64,000 bases of DNA, taken from NCBI RefSeq assembly GCF_964340395.1, contig NC_135560.1, positions 14,578,598 through 14,642,597 on the forward strand, read 5' to 3'. A model generated the notes under the pieces. The model did not search any database, was not told the DNA's origin, and saw only the letters and a program-made list of their open reading frames with translations. The translations under genes and the position numbers were made by a program. The stretch is from Glandiceps talaboti. Its lineage: Eukaryota; Hemichordata; Enteropneusta; Spengelidae. Within the stretch, counting starts at the first letter, position 1; every line of letters begins with the position of its first letter. Shown piece by piece: positions 54,290-64,000 of the stretch.

Positions 54290-57200
54290 GTAATTCACAT
54301 TTTAACGAAAGAAAATATTATATTTAACACTGCTTTCACGATTTATCGGAGCATGACATTTTTGTACATTGTATTTACATATTATTGAAGTATGTACCAA
54401 ACGTTATTGTACATTGTTTGCACTTTGTTTGCAATGCCAAACTGTATTAGACGCATTTCCGCAAGTTTACGTCTTACCAGAGATGCGAAACGTTGCGCAT
54501 TGAAGGTGAAGTACATTTTATAAACTGTATTTTCTATACGAAATCGCATGCAAGATAGGATTTAACAATATCATGACAGAATTTCACATTCTTTATTGAA
54601 TAAGCAAACATTTGATATAGTAATGTTGTATATAGTGTAGCGTTTAGATATGAACAATAATTTTAAAATATTCACATTTATTACTTGTAATTAATATTGC
54701 TTCGATATTATTTCATTCAAATGAAAGTGACATTAGCACTGCACAGACTATAAGTTAAGGGACATGGTCAAACTAAGTTTATACGTTTTTGGGAGATATA
54801 TTCTGCTGCTTATTTAAGGGTACCTGCGGTATTCTACTTTAGGCATAGTCAACCATCGCTTGCTACTGTCAGAACTCAAACCTCGAATTCAGGCATGACT
54901 ATGAACGTTCCATTGACCTGATTCTGTAAACTGAAATGTCAAGGAAATCGTTGCATACAATACCACCAACTGGGCTTACAACGCCAGCGGAACACAATCT
55001 CGAATGCTCATCGAAGGCACGTACGTTCCGACGTCAATATGCAACTAGGATATTAATTTAATAAGGGTTTTATGTAAGATATTTTACAGTAGTAAAATAC
55101 TCATAATCTTGTAATCATCTTGTGCCTCTAAAATGTGAAACTCCTTTTAATTGAAATACAAAGACATAAACTCATAAAACACAGTATGAGCTTTCGCAAG
55201 CAGCTGCCAACACACCTTATCGACACCTGCCCAGTTAAATTTTTTTAAGTTCATAATTTTTTATTTTTGAGCATCAATCAAACAAGAGTGTTTGCTGTCT
55301 GCTAGAAATAATACGGCGGGAAAGTGTTGATGTACATTGAACAAGACTTGTGATATTGAGAGCAGGTGTAAGGCTCCTGACATCAGGTGAACTTTTAATC
55401 GAGCAAGATACTAATAAGTTAGCATAAGTACGTTACCTGAGATACTTTAATTCGAAAAGAAAGAATTGTCTTTACGGTACGTGGAGACATGACACATGTT
55501 AAAATTCTAAATCACTCTAGGTTAGTTTTCCTTCATATTTATGACATTTTTGTATAGTACATTACTGACGGTGTTTCTTCGCTAATATGTATTATTGTTC
55601 ACTTAAGAAAGAAACAGAATTACGCTATTTACTTAACAAAACGTCATCTCTAAATTTTTCCTCGCAATGGCAGTCAGTAGGAAACAATAATAGCTCCCTC
55701 ATCATTTACACTCAGTATACAAAAAATGTAATACATACGGAAAGCCAATTGGCGACAAAAACAACCGTGCTGTTGTGATGTGGTGTGTTCACAATCTGGT
55801 CTAAAAACGTGTCGTTTTTCTACATATTTGTGTACCCAAACAATTATGACATTTCATATTAAAACCTACATTACTATGCCCGTTTAAAGATCCGTGAATC
55901 TGTATTTTATAAATACATAACTTATGAGAACTTATTTATGGTACTCAGAGATGGCAGCGTTGAAAATTCTGACAATCTGTTTTAAAAGATCAATCATCTG
56001 TTTGAAACAAGGGTGGTAGATATAGATGTCATAACATGTTAGTAAAACACATGTATAGAATGTCGACATCTGTGCTAGACATTATCTATGGGCATAACCC
56101 GAATGGGAAATCTACAGTATATTGGTTATTATATTATCATCGGCTCAAAAAAAATGTTTGTTGACAATTTCAGTTCTAAACCTTATACAAAAAGCAAAGT
56201 ATTGATTGGAAACGGCAATGATGTTATACAAAGCTTACTTGAGCAACATACATAAATACTCTCCGTATTTAATTTTATAATGATATTATTGAAAGATAAA
56301 ATATTCAGCACTGTTTATTTTTGCAGTGCTTGAATTACTCAAAGTGTATATCATCATCAATTGTTAGTGACCATTTTATGTTCCTCGATGTTATTTTTGT
56401 AGTTGTGAAAATATTTTTAATAACACACACACACAAGTTTTAATCATGCTCCAAATTATAATTACATTGCGGACATGTTTGAATAGTCTTACCTGTAGTA
56501 TTTCATAATTATGATAAGGTATTTGAATGGGAATCTTCAATTAAGGTTTGTTGTGCTATTGTTATCAAGCTAAACATTTTCTACTTCTCAAAATTAAACA
56601 AAGTAAGATATTGTAGGATGAATACGCTATTCGAAAGGAGTCGACAAGTATGTTATATGTCAGCTCTTTAACATAGGTTTCTTTCTACTTAACCTTGACT
56701 GGGTTTTAAGTACGTTTCGTGTAAACGTATCGTGAACGCGACCAGACCATCATAATATATTTAATGGGATTTACCATTTAACGGTAATGTATATGGAACA
56801 GACGAACAATCAAGATAGTATCACCTCAACACAGATTATCACAAGACATCGCTAAGTGCAGTAAAAACGTCATTACGAAATACATCATTTTCTTTAACGT
56901 AAAACAGCCTTCAATAATGTTATGCTGGGTTATTTATGACGTTATCTAGCAAATATGATCAATTTTATATTACATCTACAAAAGGTGGCGATGTAATGTT
57001 GTGACAAACACAAATTTGATTTCATTAACAGGTACGATCAATCTTTTGTGCAATAAAGAACTATTTCAATAATACCGCTTATCAAATGGGAAAATGTTTG
57101 ATAACACTTTCCGCAAGGTGGGATCAAAACTGCTTTTCTGAGTAGAGGTGCGGTATCTAAACCGATCGAAGTGTCGAGAAATATGGCAAGTAGCATGTTC

Positions 57201-58598
57201 TGGATAGCCAGATAATTTCAACCTTTTAATAGCTCGACACCATATTTTGAATGTATGAGTGACCTGTATGTGGTAACTTTAACTTTGAACATTCTTCATG
57301 TACATTGCGTTAATCTATTTTTATATTTATCTATTAATTCTTTGGTCACCTTTTAACGTAGACATTCCGCACACACTCTAATACTGTTAAGACGTTATTC
57401 AATTGGCATAAAACTTTCAAAGAAAAACGAAGTATTGTGAAACATCTGTAACTTTTTAAATTATTTTTTGTGTAATTTTTATGACAGTGTTAGCAGGTTA
57501 AGTTATGAAATAAAAACATTCATTTTATTTCATAAGTAGTTAACTTGTGGTGATATTGATCATTTTTGGGTATGATCTTGTGGGAACTAAATCTCATCTC
57601 TTACCGAGGTGTTTACACAATGATTTATTCAATAGCTCCGTAGAGACGGATTCGTTATTTTCATTGAAAAATTATCAATTAAAATTACCGAGTCATCTTA
57701 CCTGATAAATTACGGTTGAATCATGTGGTAAATAGTACATTACATTTATCACTGCTTTGTCTCTCCTTTAAAAGCGTTGAATAATTTATTGGTCCCTTTG
57801 GGTATTAAAACTGATATCTAACTCTACTTTCAGTACACATATGTGTGGGCGACGCCATCAACTGACACCTCATATCACTATATGATAAAATGACTCCTTC
57901 TGGCTTAGTATGTTACGTGTTTGCTGCTGTCAATTAGCCAATTTGAAGAGAATATAAAGGTCAGATTTTTCCTGCTTAAAATTAATATGATACCATTGTC
58001 GGTTCTCAACTCCTCATCTCAATTACTCATGCACTGCCTACTTCATATGTTATCCCTTGATGCTGGACAGTAACTCTAGATGTTTGTTTCCCCTTGAACA
58101 CCTATCCCATTAACAGAAGTAGTTTCAATATACCATTGGATATCAGAGTTTGTTATAATATAGGCTAACTCATGTGACGGACTAAACGCTAATATAAAAC
58201 TTTGTGCGCAAATCAAAATCCGAGCGAAAGGTTACTAGAAAGTACACATAAGCAACACCTGAAATGTGATAATTTACATGTATTTTACATGTAATTATGT
58301 AAATTAAACATACCATAATTGCTTCAAGTTAGATGGTGTGGCTAAAATATTGACTTGATATGGAAATGTGGAGAAGACGATAGCCATAGGCGTCAATCAG
58401 TCAGTAATGTCAAACAAACTAGTTTGATCTACCTTTAGGCACATTTCAGGATTATTTGAAAAGGATGGTATTGTAAATATTTAGTTCATGGGTGAACGGG
58501 CGTATCAGACTTGAATACTCTTTAGAAGGATTCAAAGATGTCGAATAACTTTCATACTTTTCATTTAAAAAAAAAATAATATGTCAATTTACAAACTA
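54289..58598. other. Intergenic, nothing recognised
   Basis: Over 4 kb of AT-rich, low-coding sequence. The only listed-length frame (55587-55778) has no features. No repeat family recognised. Confidence 0.45.
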
Positions 58599-58685
58599 CT
58601 ACAAAACCAGAGTAATTATAGCGTTTTAATTAGGCAGCACGACGTTTTGCACGTCTCTCAGAAATTAGTTTGGTTTGGTTTGGTA
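58599..58685. mobile_element. Truncated CTACCAAACCAGAG-family MITE arm
   Basis: TA, then CTACAAAACCAGAGTAATTA, tagcgttttaattaggcagc and cacgtctctcag, matching the left arm of the 20260 element in order. A short ggtttggta may be a degraded right end. No full second arm. Confidence 0.65.
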
Positions 58686-60669
58686 TTCAACATCAAGCAC
58701 TTCTGACTGATAATAATTGGCGAAATTGTAACTGTTGCACACCAAGATATTGTGTCGTTCGCCCAACAATTTTTTGGTCGTATGTTTAATGAGTTGTAAC
58801 AGTTGAGTGAGAATTAAGTTGTAATATATGGCTGAAACCGAGATAGGTGGGGAAAAACGTCATAACACTGATTTTAAAATGATATATGCGTTATATATAA
58901 TTATGCCTAGCTAGTACACGAACGTTCACCAATATATAGCACAATTACTGTATTCATACAGTGGTATCAATGCCCTGCAAATGACATTTCCATTACAATG
59001 CCGGTACGTATAAAGTATTAATGAAAAAGGGAGACTATTTCTTTCAACATTGTTTACGGCACGCACGTTAATAGCAAGCCATATGTTGACCATATGTTAG
59101 TCTGAGAATACTTTGTCTACTTCACGGAGGACTGGGCATTTCATCATTTTCATTGTATTGATTAACACTCTGAATGTGTCATGGTAACCTGTAAAAGGTC
59201 CTGAACAAGCTCAAGGTAACTTGGATAAATTGGATTAGCGAAGTAGAAGGTCCTCTCCTTTGTATGACGGCTTTAGTCTGCTATTAATACCTCACTACAC
59301 TTACTACACTTATAGAACAGGGAATTGCTCTTGTAAATGATAGCACGATCGTACGCAATAGCAACCTGTTGCATATAATATCAGTGTTAGCAGTACTTCT
59401 TAAAACAATTGTCAACTGGGCATTTACCCCACTCCAACTCAAAATAGTTCCAACGGTATTCATTAATTCCTATTCAGTTTCTCAGATACTACCATGTTAT
59501 GCACTATACATTTGCATACGTGTTTATAAATAACTAGTTCGCAAATGTGTATTCATTGTCAAAAACAAAGACCGGCTTAAACAGAATTGTACATATTACA
59601 TAAATACTCAAGTTATATGTCAGTCTAAATATTGAAGTATACAAATCTAGATTCTTACTCTTATTACAAATTACTTTGAACTTTCAAAAATATTTTTGTT
59701 TAGTGGACACCATATCACAATATTCCTTTGTTGTAACTGTCTGTACGTAAAGGTAAATAGCCTATGACAATAATGAAAACAATATATATATAAATAGACG
59801 CAGACCCGTGGTCTGTGATGTAGGCTGGTATTATAAATCATGAGTATGAACGTCATCCACCCATTCCACAGCCACGATTTTATTTACTATATTCAACAGG
59901 CCGTACTGATTAAGGTTATCAAGAGAAAACAAATCGAGATTATCATCCAGAGTTGGCCTTTGTAATTGAACTCGGGTTATTTAATACACCGACACGGTAG
60001 CGAAAGTAGAATATATTAGCTGTGCCAGGGATGTTTATTTATATGTAGAGTGTTCTATGACAACAGAAAAGAATATCTTGCTGATGTATTGCTATGTTTA
60101 GAGTTGTATGCTTAATACTAGTATTTATAAATATTTCTACACTTTCCGAATTACTTGAAATCTTTTCATTTTAGACACTTACATGTATGTATATTTGTAT
60201 GATTGACATTGTATATACTTTTCTTATTTTGTAAATGTTATCATTGACAAATTAATTTTTTTTCCGAAATAAATTCTCAATATCTCAAAGCACCTTTTGC
60301 CTTCCCCACATGATTCATAGTAATTCATAGTAATCAGATGAATAAATAAAAGTAACAAAATGATCAACTGTAATAAATAAATTCTATATGTTACTTTGCA
60401 ATTACATCAGATAAAAACAAATCACATGCATTCAATATTCAAGTATGTTTGGAGTATGTTTATCGTGGTTGATGATTCCTTTAAATAAAACATGAAAAAT
60501 ACGTTTTGTTTACTCTGGGTAGTATGCCTAATCACAGACTAGGCGAATACAACTTGACTCAGTTAATTTGATATATCATTTCTAGCCGTTACAAATATTA
60601 ATAATATGACTATTCTAGAATTATATGACTGCAAATGGAAACGCACAGTCGAGGTCAAAGTACAAAATA
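58686..60669. other. Intergenic, nothing recognised
   Basis: AT-rich. The 61-codon minus frame at 59671-59856 is unsupported. Confidence 0.45.
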
Positions 60670-61148
60670 ATAATGTATACATTATCGTAGACAAAAAAGA
60701 AAAAGTAAAAAAGGAGAACAAAAAAAATCATTTGAGTTTCTGTGCCTGGACAATCTCATTGGTAACACGTTTGCACAATATCTCTTCTTATTACACCATA
60801 CGAAAAAAATCTAAATAAAACTACCATATTTATAAATTAAATTCGTATAAATTACAATTTATACGAAAGCATCCACGGTGCCATATGAGTTTGTGTAGTT
60901 TTATATTACACATGGCATATCAATATCGGTAAATTGAATTATGATGTATACATATCGTGGAAAAAAGCCAGAAACAAACCTTTACCTGGACAATTATATT
61001 GGAAATATGTTGCACACTATTTCCTCTTTTTTATACAGTACGAAGAAACAAGTAAAAGGTTTCCCCATTACAGTTTATACAAAAGCTTTTACAGTGCCAT
61101 ATGAGTTTGTGTAGTGTTGTATTACACTCGGCATATCAATATCGGTAA
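60670..61148. repeat. Diverged tandem duplication, about 210-240 bp unit
   Basis: Copy 1 about 60670-60932, copy 2 about 60942-61148. Shared blocks in order are atgtatacat-atcgt, cctggacaat, ttgcacaatat/ttgcacactat, gtgccatatgagtttgtgta and ggcatatcaatatcggtaa. The last 60 bp are best conserved. The offset changes from 240 to 216 through an indel. Confidence 0.8.
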
Positions 61149-61727
61149 TAAGAATCAACGCTTTAAATTAATGTTTTGCTAAACTGTACAACATCATATT
61201 TACTTAGTAAGTAGTTACTGATGGAGTAATTACGGGGTTCTTAACTATTGACTTCAAATCTATGCTAGACAATCTATACCTCATTTGCAAGACTATCAAA
61301 GTTGCAAATGTTCGAAGTTTGGAAGGTAATTGAATACTTATCGATCGATTTTAGTATCATTTACCGTACGTTGTAAAGTAAGGACCGATATTTTGAAAAA
61401 GTACCGCGTAGGTTAGTCTTTATCGGAGTGTATAAATAATAACCAATTTCTTTAACGATGTAAGGAAATTCAACTTTTGCAATTCTAAGAATGGCACAGA
61501 AACAAAAATAGTTCTATGTGTTTCAAAAGGAAACCGCGCGAATGTAAATTTTGCGTCACTAGTATAAATGAACCGAATATTAGCCCATTGAGGCGTCCAG
61601 CTGAGGCGCATTGATATTTATCGCTTGATTAGATGACTATTCAAGGTACCTTTCGCATTTCAAAGAGATTCTGACTGCATGCCCAATCTGATTAAAATCT
61701 GATGTAGTGAATTTACCTCGGTTTCTT

Positions 61728-62023
61728 ACGATTATTGTCGTTTGTTCTCTTGTGTTCCGTGAGTGACGTGAGCGCCTTCTTCGCACATCTGATGCAATAC
61801 CATAGTAGCTCATATTCAAATGTGACACGCGTAGCCAATCAAAATCAGGCTCACTCTCCAGGTCCTGGATTGAAGTTGAAAACAAAGAGAACCAACAACA
61901 CAATAACAATAACAATAACAATAACATCGTTGTCTGAATTCTGCCCTCGGGATCTCTCGGAACAAAGTATTCTGAGGATGAGGTACTGTACCCTTTAGTT
62001 TTCGTGTTAAGTCGCGTTCTCAT
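61728..62023 (-). CDS. Candidate exon for a secreted or membrane-inserted protein
   Basis: A minus-strand frame from 62023 to a potential donor (CGAG followed by gtaaat, near 61719) encodes about 100 residues; read through, it stops at 61637. After residue 32 an internal Met precedes eight to nine Leu and CCWFSLFSTS, which looks like a signal peptide, then an acidic stretch and basic clusters (SDVRRRRSRHSRNTREQTT) that could be cleavage sites. Against it: the Leu run comes from an AACAAT microsatellite (61895-61926), no downstream exon was found, and I know no matching family. It could be chance. Confidence 0.2.
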
Positions 62024-63002
62024 TGGTAGTTGAGTGGGTTAATATATATACATTGTTGTATAATTACCTATTCTTTTTGCTAACATAGGTTTATTAATTT
62101 GAAGGGCAAAGGTTTAGACAAGACGTTTACGTCTTTCAATACCACTCAAAATTGCTTAACAGTTTAGGATCCTATGGGACAATTTACTTTAGTAAAAAAC
62201 ATATCAACGGATACATAAATCTGAAACAATTAGGGAGATAATCTGTTTTAGCGTACGATGGCGCATAAAACCCTCATTTTTGTTAAATTTCTAAAACAAC
62301 CACATACTTTGCATTTATGGCAAGAAATTCAGTTAAACTATGACTTTTACAATACTATTATTATATTTGCATGTTGTGAATATATTTAATTTAGTTGGTT
62401 TAATCTAGTGTAATCGTATCTGGGCTTGCAATGTTCGCTTGCTTGTAAAATCCAGTAGTACGGAAAAGTAATAAAACTATTCTGTCGTTAAACATTCGAT
62501 GTGTAATTAAGGTCCCGTGAGATACCTTCAAAGTATTTTCTAATACAGCAACTGCCTGCATTTCCTTTATGACTTAAGACGGGCGCATCTTTGCTTGTCG
62601 TGATTTTAGTTTAATCTGACTAAAATACAGCAGTAACAAAAGAAGTGCTGCACTTCACAGAAAATATTCCCCTGGGTAGCGACCTTGTCTAACCTTGTTG
62701 CAATGTTAATGTCAACGTATGCTAGATGCATTTGTATTTACCATTCAAAGTGTTCAATTATATTTAAAATGACCTCAATTTAGGAAAAAATAATGTCACG
62801 CTTATTTTGAAAAAGTATTTCTGACATGAATGTCATGCGAATGTCTGATCTGAGAGTTTGTTGAAATCCTCGCGATAAAACTACTGCTACCGACGACATT
62901 ATGCCTGGCAGTATTGCTTCATTTGTAGGCTCAGCTGTCTCGTTCTGCTTTCGAACCGAAATGTTCAAGACACACTCAAATATTGCCGCTAGGGTGGGTT
63001 TC

Positions 63003-64000
63003 TTCAGACCTATTGATATTTCTACTGTGGCTTCAAACATCTTGGAATCTATTATAATTATACACATCGCTCGTCGTTCCATTGATCTCTGCATTTACTT
63101 GCTAAACGAAATTATCAACATAACCACAATAATGCTGTTTATGTTTGTTAGATGCAATGAAAGTTATCGATCATTGTATACTTTTTAAGAAACTCATTAA
63201 ATGGGGTATTCCAAAGTATGTTGTTCGGATCTTATTGATGTGGTACCACGGGCAACGCTTCTTTGCGTAGTAGGGTTGGGCCTTGTTTGTCACTTTTTGT
63301 CAGTGAAAAATGATGTCCTTTTCCCATATCTGTTTAATGTTTATATGGATATCTCAGTAGTGGTCTGAAGTCATGTTATGGAGGCTGCAATATCGGTGGC
63401 CAAATGATAAACCATCTTGTATATGCTGACGACTTAGCTCTTATCTCTCCATTAATTATATATGGGTCTGTGCTCCGTTGTGTCTGTCTGTGAAAGGTAT
63501 GATGTTGACCATGACATTACCCATCACCCTAAGAAATCAAATTCCTGGTAAATGTTTAATTAGAGTCAATCTTTCATCTTCTGTTCGTGCTGGAGATAAA
63601 CCACCTGGTATCGTTCACTAACATTCTTATATGGATATACCCTGACATACTCTATGTATGTCAGATGAAATGCCAAACTAATATTTTACTTCGTAATTTT
63701 TCACACTCTTCAATTGGTGTTAAAGCTAATTTGTTTAGAACTGTCTGTTCGAATATTTGCTGCTCTCAGTAAAATGTGTCTGAATAATCTTATGAGTGCT
63801 TACAATAATGTGTTCCGTATTGTTAAAAGTTAATACTCACGAGGCTGTAGTGCAAGCTCGATATTTGTTCAACACACAATCTCCGCTTTTGGAACGCTTA
63901 GAGCAAAGCTCGTGTACAATTTCTTTGAAAGTTTGAGAAAAAGTTGTAATGGTCTTATTTTAGAAGTACCCAATTTTGACACTCTGCTCTACGCCAAGAA
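63003..64000 (+). pseudogene. LINE reverse transcriptase pseudogene, runs off the window end
   Basis: Successive frames spell the RT domain in order: RPIDISTVASNILESIII (63006 on), DLCIYLLNEII, LLDAMKVIDHCILFKKLI, WGIPKYVVRILLMWYHGQ, LFNVYMD, GGCNIGGQMINHLVYADD (catalytic YADD at about 63423), HDITHHPKKS, then NILLRNFSHSSIGVKANLF, SAYNNVFRI and AKLVYNFFESLRKS. The order matches non-LTR ORF2 proteins common in molluscs and other marine invertebrates. Many frameshifts, stops and two internal deletions (in the fingers and before the YMD block) make it non-functional. The 3' end lies beyond 64000. Confidence 0.88.

Overview
This looks like nuclear DNA of a bilaterian invertebrate, probably marine. 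It is roughly two-thirds A+T by eye. The spliced genes have small exons with GT-AG introns. Class A GPCR genes lie uninterrupted in single open frames. Most of the rest is gene-poor sequence with dense microsatellites, TA-flanked miniature inverted-repeat elements and broken LINE fragments. I cannot fix the phylum: a lophotrochozoan or an invertebrate deuterostome both fit.

Layout. (1) 0.3-5.2 kb, minus strand: a complete five-exon KRTCAP2 gene, an oligosaccharyltransferase subunit, whose first coding exon holds only four coding bases. (2) 7.5-13.7 kb, minus strand: a four-exon gene for a small type I membrane protein with signal peptide, two fibronectin type III domains, a Thr-rich stalk, one membrane span and a 15-residue tail. 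All its introns are phase 1. I do not recognise it as a named gene. (3) 17.26-18.44 kb and 52.98-54.06 kb, plus strand: two intronless, clearly paralogous rhodopsin-class receptors of the somatostatin/opioid/allatostatin-C type. (4) LINE debris at 21.1, 26.1, 37.4 and 63.0-64.0 kb. (5) A candidate secreted-protein exon at 61.7-62.0 kb and a candidate divergent small ORF next to the first receptor, both unproven.

Outside the genes, the most structured material is a set of inverted-repeat elements. Four sequence families have clear TIRs next to TA dinucleotides: CTACCAAACCAGAG at 20.3, 27.5 and 58.6 kb; CAACTCGCAAAAAA at 2.4 and 18.6 kb; GGGAACTTGCAA at 5.8 and 37.0 kb; GTCTCGGTTACCCAG at 33.7 kb and partly at 7.2 kb. 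Single elements with inverted ends lie at 15.6, 22.5 and 42.5 kb. They resemble non-autonomous Tc1/mariner-like MITEs, but no transposase is visible. Several tandem duplications (8.4, 39.5, 40.3, 41.4 and 60.7 kb) are also present.

I saw no rRNA, convincing tRNA, CRISPR array or operon. The genes do not form an obvious pathway. The two receptors are the only functionally linked pair, by descent. No new multi-gene system is evident; the best novelty candidates are the FN3 receptor, the receptor pair and the MITE families.
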